In this document: positions 24,946-32,998 of the stretch, one piece after another
Position numbering within the stretch: position 1 is the stretch's first letter
Layout of the letters: every line of letters begins with the position of its first letter
Assembly (NCBI RefSeq): GCF_019218885.1
Contig: NZ_JAHUWT010000003.1
Location: forward strand, 1,178,001 to 1,242,000
DNA from: Bordetella sp. BOR01
GTDB taxonomy: Bacteria > Pseudomonadota > Gammaproteobacteria > Burkholderiales > Burkholderiaceae_B
Direction of reading: 5' to 3'
Length of the DNA stretch: 64,000 nt
Notes under the pieces: generated by a model
What the model was told of the DNA's origin: nothing
Database searches by the model: none
The model's input: only the letters and a program-made list of their open reading frames with translations
Translations under genes and position numbers: made by a program

Positions 24946-25860
24946 ATGCTCAAACTGGATTTCGATGAACGCGATTTGCGGGCGCTGCGCGTGTTCTGCC
25001 ATGTTGCCCAGGCGGGCGGATTCGCTGCCGCCGAACCCCGCCTGTTGATGTCGAAGGCGTCGATCAGCCGCCACGTGCGCGAAGTCGAGGCACGCCTGGG
25101 GGTGCGGCTGTGCGAACGCGGACCCGGCGGGTTCAGATTGACGCCCGAAGGTATCGTGGCGCTGAACCTGGCGACCAGCGCGCTGCACGCGCTAAGCCGC
25201 ATCCGCCCCGAAGTCGATGCGGTTCATGGCGTGTTGTCGGGGCCGCTGACCATAGGCATGGGCGAACATTCGCTGACGCATCCAACCTGTAGGCTGCCCG
25301 AGGCGCTGAGAGAGCTGCACCGGCAGGCGCCCCACGTGCAGCCTGAAATCCTGGTGATGTCGTTCAATGAACTGGACCAGGCATTGCGCACGCAGCGGAT
25401 CGATATCGCCATACGCGGCAAATATCGCGAGGACCGCGATTTCGCCTATTTGCCGCTGTATGTGGAAACGCATCGTGTGTACGTGTCCAGCCAGGTCAGG
25501 CGGCCGGCCGAGCAGATTCGCCTGCCGCTGGTTTACCGGTCGCATCCCTATGTCGAGCAGGCACTGGCCACCGGCCGCTATCAGCGCGGCCCCGAGGCCG
25601 GCGGCCTGGATGCGATCGGCGCCCTGGTTGCCACTGGTTACTACCAAGGGCTGTTGCCGACGCATTACGGAGAACTGCTGCAGGAACGCTTCGGCCTTCA
25701 ATTGGCCGCCGGAGGCCATGAGTATTCCCATGCGGGCTGCGCGGTTACGCTGGCTTCCCGCCCGCTCAGCCATCGCGCCGAGCTGTTCCTGAGCATTCTG
25801 CGCAGCCTGCACCAGGCCAACGACACCCGTTCGAGCCGCGTTCGCGGGCGCAAGGCGTAG
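24946..25860 (+). CDS. LysR-family transcriptional regulator
   Basis: 304 aa. Winged helix at about residues 9-67 (RALRVFCHVAQAGGFAAAEPRLLMSKASISRHVREVEARLG), then an effector domain (LSGPLTIGMGEHSLTHPTCRLPEALREL). It is divergent from the ureohydrolase operon at 111 nt distance, the usual arrangement for a LysR protein that controls its neighbour. The inducer is presumably the guanidino or amino compound handled by that operon. Confidence 0.88.
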   Translation: MLKLDFDERDLRALRVFCHVAQAGGFAAAEPRLLMSKASISRHVREVEARLGVRLCERGPGGFRLTPEGIVALNLATSALHALSRIRPEVDAVHGVLSGPLTIGMGEHSLTHPTCRLPEALRELHRQAPHVQPEILVMSFNELDQALRTQRIDIAIRGKYREDRDFAYLPLYVETHRVYVSSQVRRPAEQIRLPLVYRSHPYVEQALATGRYQRGPEAGGLDAIGALVATGYYQGLLPTHYGELLQERFGLQLAAGGHEYSHAGCAVTLASRPLSHRAELFLSILRSLHQANDTRSSRVRGRKA

Positions 25861-25908
25861 GCAGGCGCGCCCAGGTAGGCCGCCAGGCCGCGGGTAATGC
25901 GCTTGCCG

Positions 25909-26838
25909 CTACCTTGGCTTGCCGGGCGCCGGCGCTGCTTGCAGCATGTCTGTCAACTGCCCGATGTTCTTCAGCGTGCTCAGCAGGTGTTCGTGCAGCG
26001 CGCGCGAGGCATCTTCGTTGCGTTCGTGCTCCAGCAGTTCCAGCACGTGCAGGTGCTGCTCGCAATGCTGCCTGTAGCGCTTGCGGTCGCGCATCGAGCG
26101 GTACGACAGCAGCCGGCGCACGCGGTTGACGCGGCGCACGGTGTCGATGAAGAATGGATTGCCCGAGGCCTCGACCAGCGATTCATGGAAGCGCACGCCG
26201 CGATCGTGCAGCTGGTCGGCGGTATCGGTTTCTATGCCGCCGGCCAGCAGGTGCAGTTCTGCCTGGCGGCAGCGCGCCAGCACGGCCGGGTCCAGCCGAT
26301 AGCCGGGTTCCAGCAGCGCGGCGGGCTCCAGGGCCAGCCGCAGTCGGTATGACTGCAGCAGGGCGTCGGGCGTGCGCATCATGCCCGAGAATTCCCAGCC
26401 ATAACCGGGCCGCCGTTCGGCCCAGCCTTCGTTTGCGATGCGTCCCAGTACTGCGTTCAGCTGGGCGGGCGTCAGCGCGTAGCGGGCGCGCATCTGGGAT
26501 TCGGTGAACGAGGTGGGCAGTTCGCCGCGCAGCAGGTCATCGGCGATGCGGAAGTAGACGTCGATGAGCGCGTCGTGCGCCTGCAGGCCCAGCGCGGTGC
26601 TCGGGTCGCCGCTGCCGGACGGCACGTCCCGGGCCACGAAATAGCCGCGGTTGCGTTCGCGCGCCAGCACGCCCATTTCGTGCAGGTGTTGCAGGGCTTC
26701 GTTGATGGGCGAGCGCGATACGCGCAGGCGGTCGGCCAGCATTTGCGCGGGCAGATGGGCGCCCACGGCCAGGCCGTCGGCCTGGATCAGCTCAACGATC
26801 TGGGCGGCCAGGGGTTTCTGCGGGGTCATGGACGGCAA
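25909..26838 (-). CDS. GntR-type regulator with two winged-helix domains and an FCD domain
   Basis: 309 aa, about 80 residues longer than normal FadR-type regulators. Residues about 8-68 are one GntR winged helix (LPAQMLADRLRVSRSPINEALQHLHEMGVLARE...GYFV). Residues about 85-155 look like a second one (SFTESQMRARYALTPAQLNAVLGRIANEGW...RRPGYGWEF). The FCD ligand domain follows (LRLALEPAALLEPGY...FHESLVEASGNPF). It lies 12 nt after the aconitase gene, so it is in that operon. It probably represses through the large palindrome at 29506-29535. The start at 26838 or 26829 is undecided. Confidence 0.85.
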   Translation of the reverse strand: MPSMTPQKPLAAQIVELIQADGLAVGAHLPAQMLADRLRVSRSPINEALQHLHEMGVLARERNRGYFVARDVPSGSGDPSTALGLQAHDALIDVYFRIADDLLRGELPTSFTESQMRARYALTPAQLNAVLGRIANEGWAERRPGYGWEFSGMMRTPDALLQSYRLRLALEPAALLEPGYRLDPAVLARCRQAELHLLAGGIETDTADQLHDRGVRFHESLVEASGNPFFIDTVRRVNRVRRLLSYRSMRDRKRYRQHCEQHLHVLELLEHERNEDASRALHEHLLSTLKNIGQLTDMLQAAPAPGKPR

Positions 26839-26850
26839 TGTAGCCCAGAA

Positions 26851-29505
26851 TCATGGCGCCGCCGTAGCGCGGCCCTGCGCGGCCAGCGTGTTGCGCAGTA
26901 TGGCCGGAATGACACCGCCCGCCGCCAGCAGTTCGGCGTCGAGCTGGGTCTCGATCGCGGCCTGGGCGGTAAAGGCTTGCGTGGTGCCGTTCTTGCGGTG
27001 AATGCGCACGGGCACGTCGCAACGTGGATGGATGGCATCGGCCGGGGCATCGATCTCGATGCGGTCGCCTGGCTGCAACTGCAGGGCATCCGGCCCCGTG
27101 CCGGCGGGCAGCCGCAGCGGCAGGACGCCCATGCCGATCAGGTTCGAGCGGTGGATGCGTTCGAAGCTCAGGGCCAGCACCGCGCGGATATCCAGCAGCC
27201 GCTGGCCCTTGGCCGCCCAGTCGCGCGATGAACCGGTGCCGTAGCGTTCGCCCGCCACCAGCACCACGGCTTGCCCCGCGTCGCGATAGCGTTGCGCGGC
27301 TTCCCAGATGGGCATGACGTCGCCCGAGGGCGCGTGCAGGGTGTGCGCCACCGGCGCGCCGGGGCACAGCAGATTGACCAGCGTCTTGCTGTGGAAAGCG
27401 GCGCGCAGCATCACTTCCCAGTTGCCGCGGCGCGAGGCGAATACATTCAGGTCGTTGCGGTCGTCGCCGCGCTCGACCAGAAAATCGGCCACCAGGCTGT
27501 CGCGCGGAATGGCGCTGGCCGGCGATATGTGGTCGGTGGTGATGTCATCGCCCACCACCAGCAAGGGATGCGCGGTGTAGTGGCCCAGCTGGCTGCCGGC
27601 GTTCGCCGCGGCAAAGGGCGGCCGGCGCAAGATGGTGGATGCGGGGTCCCACGGAAATTGCGGCGTGGACGGAGCGGCCAGTGCTTGCCAGCTTGGGTTG
27701 GCCAGCGCGATCTGGAAGTCGCGCCGGAAATCGGCGCTGTCCAGGCCGGCGGCCAGACAGGACTGGACTTCCGCGCGCGTGGGCCAGAGGTCTTGCAGCG
27801 CTACCGGTTGCCCATCGCTGCCCACGCCCACGGGTTCGGCGCCCAGGTCGCGTTCGGCATCGCCCGCCAGGGCATAGGCCACGACCAGCGGGGGCGACAT
27901 CAGGAAACCCAGTTCCAGGTCGGGGTGGATGCGGCCAGGGAAATTGCGGTTGCCCGACAGCATCGCCACGGGCCGGATACTGCCGGCCTGCGCGGCTTGC
28001 GCGATGACCTCGGGCAGCGGGCCCGAATTGCCGATGCAGGTGGTGCAGCCATAGCCGACGATATCGAAGCCCACGGCGGCCAGGTCGTCGGCCAGGCCGG
28101 CGCGCTGCAGATAGCTGGCCGCCGCCGGCGAGCCGGGGCCCAGCGAGGTCTTGACCCATGACGGCACCTTCAGTCCACGCGCCCGCGCCTTGCGGGCCAC
28201 CAGCCCGGCGGCCATCAGCAGGGCCGGGTCGCTGGTGTTGGTGCAACTGGTGATGGCGGCAATGGCCACGGGGTGGCGCGGCAGGCGCGCCGGCGCGTCG
28301 GCGGGTGGGAAGCCGCCGGTGCGCAAGGCGGCGGGCACGTCGCGGTAGCCCAGCAGGTCTTGCGGGCGGCGCGGGCCGGCGACGTGCATGTCGATCCGGT
28401 CCAGCGCGATAGGCAGGGTGCGCGTGTAGCGCGGACGCGCGGCGGGGTCGAACCACAGGCCGGTGCGCTGCAGGTAGGCGCGCACCAGGTCGATGGCATC
28501 GGCGCTGCGGCCGGTTTGGCGCAGGTAGGCCAGGGTGTGCTCGTCTGCCGGGAAATATCCGGTGGTGGCGCCGTATTCCGGAGCCATGTTGGCCACTACC
28601 GCCCGTTCGCCGGCCGACAGCGTGGCTACGCCGGGGCCGAAGAACTCGACGAACTCGCCCGATACGCCAATGCCGCGCAGCCGCTGCGTGACCGTCAGGG
28701 CCAGGTCGGTGGCCAGCACGCCCGGGCGCAGCGCACCTGTCAGTTCCACGCCGATGACATCGGGAATGCGCAGCAGGGTCGGCATGCCGAACATGACGGT
28801 TTGCGCTTCCAGGCCGCCCACGCCCCAGCCCAGCACGCCTATGCCGTTGATCATGGGTGTGTGGCTGTCGGTGCCGATCATCATGTCGGGCACGGCCCAG
28901 GGCTGGCCGTCGCGCTGCTCGACGCGCACGACGGTGGCCAGTTGCTCGAGGTTGATGGTGTGCATGATGCCGGTGCCCGGCGGATTGATGTGCACCCCTT
29001 GCAGCGCCTGCGAGGCCCAGCGCAGGAAGCGGTAGCGTTCCTGGTTGCGCCGGATCTCGTGGCCCATGTTCTGTTGTGCCGCGTCGGGCCGGGCATAGGC
29101 TTCCACCGCCAGGGAATGGTCGACCGACACGTCGACGGGCAGGCAGGGGTTCAGGACGGCCGGGTCGACGCCGGCTTCGGCCAGGGCGTCGCGCATGGCG
29201 GCGATATCGACCAGGGCGGGGGTGCTGGTGGTGTCGTGCATCAGTACCCGGCCGGGCTGGAAGGCGATCTCGGCCTTGCTGGTGCCGCTGGCCAGCCAGT
29301 CGAACAGCGCACCCACGGCGGCATCGCGTTCATGGCCCTGCATGTTGCGCAGCGCGTTTTCCAGCAGCAGCCGCAGCACGACGGGCAGGCGGGTGTAGTG
29401 GGCGCCGAACGGGCCGGGCAGGTCGACGATGCGATACGTCTGCCCGCCCGCGGCAAGCGCGGCGGTGGCAATCGGGCTTGGGCTGGCGGGATGCATGGAA
29501 ACCAT
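26851..29505 (-). CDS. acnA: Aconitate hydratase (AcnA type)
   Basis: 884 aa, near the AcnA length of about 890. It isomerises citrate and isocitrate through cis-aconitate in the cytosol. The [4Fe-4S] ligands are visible in TSCTNTS and GYGCTTCIGNSGPL. GTDSHTPMINGIGVLGWGVGGLEA and the C-terminal ERYGTGSSRDWAAKG swivel domain are conserved. The chosen ATG at 29505 directly touches a 30-nt operator-like palindrome and has no ribosome binding site; ATG 29496 is the alternative. Its partners are the GntR regulator downstream and a divergent Bug receptor, so this may be a dedicated aconitase for an imported tricarboxylate rather than the housekeeping enzyme. Confidence 0.92.
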   Translation of the reverse strand: MVSMHPASPSPIATAALAAGGQTYRIVDLPGPFGAHYTRLPVVLRLLLENALRNMQGHERDAAVGALFDWLASGTSKAEIAFQPGRVLMHDTTSTPALVDIAAMRDALAEAGVDPAVLNPCLPVDVSVDHSLAVEAYARPDAAQQNMGHEIRRNQERYRFLRWASQALQGVHINPPGTGIMHTINLEQLATVVRVEQRDGQPWAVPDMMIGTDSHTPMINGIGVLGWGVGGLEAQTVMFGMPTLLRIPDVIGVELTGALRPGVLATDLALTVTQRLRGIGVSGEFVEFFGPGVATLSAGERAVVANMAPEYGATTGYFPADEHTLAYLRQTGRSADAIDLVRAYLQRTGLWFDPAARPRYTRTLPIALDRIDMHVAGPRRPQDLLGYRDVPAALRTGGFPPADAPARLPRHPVAIAAITSCTNTSDPALLMAAGLVARKARARGLKVPSWVKTSLGPGSPAAASYLQRAGLADDLAAVGFDIVGYGCTTCIGNSGPLPEVIAQAAQAGSIRPVAMLSGNRNFPGRIHPDLELGFLMSPPLVVAYALAGDAERDLGAEPVGVGSDGQPVALQDLWPTRAEVQSCLAAGLDSADFRRDFQIALANPSWQALAAPSTPQFPWDPASTILRRPPFAAANAGSQLGHYTAHPLLVVGDDITTDHISPASAIPRDSLVADFLVERGDDRNDLNVFASRRGNWEVMLRAAFHSKTLVNLLCPGAPVAHTLHAPSGDVMPIWEAAQRYRDAGQAVVLVAGERYGTGSSRDWAAKGQRLLDIRAVLALSFERIHRSNLIGMGVLPLRLPAGTGPDALQLQPGDRIEIDAPADAIHPRCDVPVRIHRKNGTTQAFTAQAAIETQLDAELLAAGGVIPAILRNTLAAQGRATAAP

Positions 29506-29535
29506 TATTGCATTTTGATCTTATAAAATGCAATA
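29506..29535. promoter_or_regulatory. Operator-like palindrome between acnA and the Bug gene
   Basis: TATTGCATTTT (29506-29516) and AAAATGCAATA (29525-29535) are perfect 11-nt inverted arms around an 8-nt spacer. The left arm abuts the acnA ATG. Length and symmetry fit a GntR-family operator, most simply for the regulator at 25909-26838. Occupancy would block acnA transcription or translation start, and the site is 78 nt from the Bug start. Confidence 0.65.
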
Positions 29536-29613
29536 TAAAAAAGCACGGCCTTCGTCACCCGATTGGCTGGCAGAAAAATCTAGTCAATACCCAGATCGAC
29601 ACAGGAGGCTGAC

Positions 29614-30606
29614 ATGCCCTTTATCCGCAAACTTCGCGCGCTGGCGCCCTTGACGCTGCTGGCGGCCCTGGGCCAGGCCCCGCTGGCCATGGCGCAGGAC
29701 TACCCGAACCGCCCGGTAACCCTTATCGTGCCATTCTCGGCCGGCGGCGGCGTGGACGTCATGGCCCGTTTGCTGGCCGAGAAGCTGCGCGACACGCTCA
29801 AGCAGAGCATCATCGTCGAGAACAAACCCGGCGCCAGCGGCATGCTGGGGGCTCAGTTCGTGACCAAGGCCGCGCCCGACGGCTATACCCTGTTGCTGGG
29901 CTCGGCCGGCGAAACGGCCATCAATGCCTACGTATACAAGGCGCGCATGCTGTACCAGCCGGAACAGGACCTGGCGCCGGTATCGCTGGTGACGCGCGTG
30001 CCCAATGTGCTGGTGGCGGGGCCGTCGCTGAAGGCAAACGACGTGGCCGGGCTGGTGGCGCAAGCCAGGGCGCATCCGGGCAGGCTGACCTATGCCACCA
30101 GCGGCGTGGGCAATCCGCAGCACCTGAACGGCGCGTTACTGCAATCGATTGCCGGCATCGACATGGTGCACGTACCGTACAAGGGCGCGTCGGGCCAGTT
30201 GGCCGACGTGGCGGGTGGCAGCGTGGACATGACCTTTGTCAGCTATGCGGCGGCCAAGGCCTTTATCGATGCGGGCAAGGTCAGGCCGTTGGCCGTGACC
30301 TCGGGCAAGCGCGCCAGCTTTGCGCCGGATATTCCGGCCATTGCCGAAACGCCGGGCCTGTCCGCGTACAGCCTGGAAAACTGGTTCGGCCTGTTCGCCC
30401 CGGCCCATACGCCCGACGCCGTACTGGACCGCATCAACCAGGCGGTGCGCGGCGCGCTGCAAGACCCGCAGCTGGCGCAGCGCCTGCGCGAGCAAGGCGG
30501 CGAGCCCGCGCCGATGCCGGTGGCTGAATTCAAGCAATTCATCCAGCACGAAAGCAAGCAATACCAGGCTATCGTGACCCAGGCCGATATTTCCGCCGAG
30601 AACTGA
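29614..30606 (+). CDS. Bug/TctC-family periplasmic solute receptor
   Basis: 330 aa with a clear AGGAGG-like ribosome binding site (CACAGGAGGCTGAC). A signal peptide ends at APLAMAQD. The Bug signatures YPNRPVTLIVPFSAGGGVDVMARLLAEKL and NKPGASGMLGAQFVTKAAPDGYTLLLG are complete, and VPYKGASGQLADVAGG is the second ligand loop. No TctA/TctB permease is near. Being divergent from acnA across a shared palindrome suggests its ligand is a tricarboxylate such as citrate or aconitate. Confidence 0.92.
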   Translation: MPFIRKLRALAPLTLLAALGQAPLAMAQDYPNRPVTLIVPFSAGGGVDVMARLLAEKLRDTLKQSIIVENKPGASGMLGAQFVTKAAPDGYTLLLGSAGETAINAYVYKARMLYQPEQDLAPVSLVTRVPNVLVAGPSLKANDVAGLVAQARAHPGRLTYATSGVGNPQHLNGALLQSIAGIDMVHVPYKGASGQLADVAGGSVDMTFVSYAAAKAFIDAGKVRPLAVTSGKRASFAPDIPAIAETPGLSAYSLENWFGLFAPAHTPDAVLDRINQAVRGALQDPQLAQRLREQGGEPAPMPVAEFKQFIQHESKQYQAIVTQADISAEN

Positions 30607-30635
30607 TCGCGCGGCATTTAGAAGGAACCGCCACC

Positions 30636-31739
30636 ATGTTTGCCTACGTAGGCTGCCGCACCACGCGCGAACGACATGCGCGGGGCCAGGGCATCAGCGT
30701 TTTCCAGGCCGACCCGGACACGGGCGGCCTGGCGCTGGTGCAACTGCTGCCAGGGCAAGAGAACCCGTCGTTCCTGGCGCTCAATGCACGGGGCGACCGC
30801 CTGTACGCGGTGCACGGCGACACTACCCGCGTCAGCGCGTTTGCCATCGATCGGGCCAGCGGCAAGCTGGCGCTGCTGAACAGCCAGGATACGCAAGGCA
30901 AGAACCCGGTGCACCTGGCCATCGATCCCAGTGGGCAGTACCTGATCGTGTGCAACCACATCGGCGCCAGCCTGGTGGTGTTGCCGATCGCGCCCGATGG
31001 GGCGCTGCGGCCGGTATCGCAGCAGGTGCCGATTGCCGGGCCGATCGGACCGCATCGCCTCGAGCAGACGCAAGCCAAGCCGCATGCCTGTCCGTTCCTG
31101 CCCGGCGGCCGGCACGTGGTCGTTCCCGACAAGGGCCTGGACCGCGTTTTCGTGTTCGGCTTTACCGGCGGCCAGCTTCACCCGGCCCCGTCGGAACCCG
31201 CGCTGGCGCGCGAGGCGGCCGGCCCGCGCCATGTCGCGTTTCACCCGGCGGCGCCGTATGCGTACTGCATCAATGAACTGGATTCGACCGTCACCGTGTA
31301 TCGCTGCGACGCCGCCGCCGGTGCGCTGGCACCGCTGCAAGTGCTGCCGTCTCTGCCATCGACGTACACGGGCAACAGCCGCGGCGCCGAGATCGAGGTG
31401 GATCGCAACGGCCACTATGTGTATGCCTCGAACCGTGGCCATGACAGCATTGCCGCCTTTGGTATCGACCCGGCCAGCGGCCTGCTGTCGTGGGCGGGGG
31501 CCTGGCCCAGCGGCGGGCGCACGCCGCGCTATATGGTGCTGTCGCCCAACGGCCGCTTCATGTATGCCTTGAATGAAGACAGCGACAGCATCGTGGCGTT
31601 CGATGTCGACGCCGCGACCGGCGCCCTGTCGCCGACCGGACTGTCGGTGGCAACCGGCAGCCCGGTATGCATGGTGTTCTCGGCGCCGTGCGGCGCTGCC
31701 AGGTGCTGCCAGGTGTCAGGCTCTCGTCAGGGTGCCTGA
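30636..31739 (+). CDS. Lactonase-family seven-bladed beta-propeller (6-phosphogluconolactonase-like)
   Basis: 367 aa. It starts MFAYVGCRTT and shows the repeated blade pattern of the YbhE/Pgl lactonase family: ISVFQADPDTGGLALVQ, VSAFAIDRASGKLALL, IAAFGIDPASGLLSW, IVAFDVDAATGALSPTG. KPHACPFLPGGRHVVVPD and GPRHVAFHP are the conserved lactonase segments. It would hydrolyse a sugar lactone. No signal peptide is present, so it acts in the cytosol. It follows the Bug gene by 29 nt. The last 16 or so residues (CGAARCCQVSGSRQGA) are encoded by the repeat element at 31702 and are probably not native. Confidence 0.8.
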   Translation: MFAYVGCRTTRERHARGQGISVFQADPDTGGLALVQLLPGQENPSFLALNARGDRLYAVHGDTTRVSAFAIDRASGKLALLNSQDTQGKNPVHLAIDPSGQYLIVCNHIGASLVVLPIAPDGALRPVSQQVPIAGPIGPHRLEQTQAKPHACPFLPGGRHVVVPDKGLDRVFVFGFTGGQLHPAPSEPALAREAAGPRHVAFHPAAPYAYCINELDSTVTVYRCDAAAGALAPLQVLPSLPSTYTGNSRGAEIEVDRNGHYVYASNRGHDSIAAFGIDPASGLLSWAGAWPSGGRTPRYMVLSPNGRFMYALNEDSDSIVAFDVDAATGALSPTGLSVATGSPVCMVFSAPCGAARCCQVSGSRQGA

Positions 31740-31811
31740 CACCATACGACTGAGACAGTCTTGGCACACACGGGTGTCAGGCACCTGCGGAGCCTGACAC
31801 CTGGCAGCACC
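31702..31811. repeat. Nested palindromic repeat element, copy 1
   Basis: Outer arms of 21 nt (31702-31722 and 31791-31811) are perfectly complementary. Inner arms GGTGCCTGACACC (31731-31743) and GGTGTCAGGCACC (31773-31785) also pair. A 29-nt unit at 31773-31801 recurs with one mismatch at 34006-34034. The element lies between the convergent ends of the lactonase and deacetylase-like genes and overlaps the lactonase C-terminus. It could act as a bidirectional terminator and looks like a REP-type dispersed repeat. Confidence 0.8.
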
Positions 31812-31816
31812 GTGCT

Positions 31817-32830
31817 TTACCGCAGGCCTGCGAAGAATGCTTCGGCGTTTTCTTGCAGGCCCTCGATGTAATAGCCGCCTTCCTGCACCACCAGCACCGG
31901 CACACCAAAGCCGGCCACGGCGCGGCCGATGCGCTCGAACCCGGCGCTGCTGACCGCGACCTTGGCCTGCGGGTCGCGTTCGAAGATGTCAAAGCCCAGC
32001 GCCAGCACCAACGCATCGGGCTGGAACACCTGGATGGCGTCCACGGCAATGGCGAGCTTGTCGAAGAACACCGCTTCGGCCGAGCCATGCGGCATGGGCA
32101 GGTTCAGGTTGTAGCCGAAGCCCGCGCCCGCGCCTTTTTCGTTGTCGTAGCCGGCCACCACCGGGTAGAAGTTTTCGGGGTCGCCGTGGATCGACACGTA
32201 ATAGACGTCGTCGCGTTGGTAGAAGATTTCCTGGATGCCCTGGCCGTGATGCATGTCGGTATCCAGCACGACCACGCGGCCGTACTTGCCGCGCAGGCGC
32301 TGCGCGGCGATGGCGCTGTTGTTCAGGTAGCAGAAGCCGCCCGCGGCGTCGCGGCGGGCATGGTGGCCGGGCGGGCGGCACAGCGCGTAGGCGTGGCGGT
32401 CGCCCGCCAGCAGGGCATCGGCGCCGGCCACGGCCGACTGTGCCGACCAATAGGCCGAATGCCAGGTGGACGGCCCCACCGGGCAGCTACCGTCGGCCAG
32501 GTAGCGCGCCGCCTTGGCCAGCACGCCGCGCAGGGCATTGGGTTCGCGCACGAACACGTTGGACACGACTTCGTCGCCCCAGTCTTCGGGCAGTTGCTTC
32601 CATTCTTGATGGGCGGTCTTCAGGAACTGCAGGTAGTCGAGCGCATGCACGGCGGTCAGCGGCGCCATGCCCGCATCGGGCGGCTGGCGCACGTCGAACC
32701 CCATGTGCTTGACCGCGCCGGCCAATGCACTGGCACGGTCTGGCACTTCTTGCGGGGTACGCATCTTGCCGCGCGAGAAATAGGTTTGCGGATGGTGCAG
32801 GGCCTGGTCGGGATGGTAGTAGGCTTTCAT
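31817..32830 (-). CDS. Histone-deacetylase-superfamily amidohydrolase, acetylpolyamine type
   Basis: 337 aa from MKAYYHPDQALHHPQTYFSRG at 32830; the longer frame to 32992 lacks support. The start, RPPGHHA, GGFCYLNNSAIAA and DTDMHHGQG (zinc ligands) are those of bacterial acetylpolyamine amidohydrolases, and a C-terminal QEGGYYIEGL holds the transition-state tyrosine. It would remove acetyl groups from acetylated polyamines or related amides. It is the last gene of the leftward operon with a PLP dehydratase, MFS transporter, ArgE-like deacetylase and RidA. Confidence 0.87.
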   Translation of the reverse strand: MKAYYHPDQALHHPQTYFSRGKMRTPQEVPDRASALAGAVKHMGFDVRQPPDAGMAPLTAVHALDYLQFLKTAHQEWKQLPEDWGDEVVSNVFVREPNALRGVLAKAARYLADGSCPVGPSTWHSAYWSAQSAVAGADALLAGDRHAYALCRPPGHHARRDAAGGFCYLNNSAIAAQRLRGKYGRVVVLDTDMHHGQGIQEIFYQRDDVYYVSIHGDPENFYPVVAGYDNEKGAGAGFGYNLNLPMPHGSAEAVFFDKLAIAVDAIQVFQPDALVLALGFDIFERDPQAKVAVSSAGFERIGRAVAGFGVPVLVVQEGGYYIEGLQENAEAFFAGLR

Positions 32831-32998
32831 GGCGGTCCGTGGGGTGGCGGGTTGCCGGGCGGTGCCCGGAGCGGCAAGCGTGCAGGGCATTGTGAACCAG
32901 AATCGACGCGGCCCAAAGTACCACTTCCGCATTCGCGGCACGTACCGCTTGCCCGGCAGGCCGGCCACTACCCGGCCGGCCCCGGGCCGCACGGGTGT

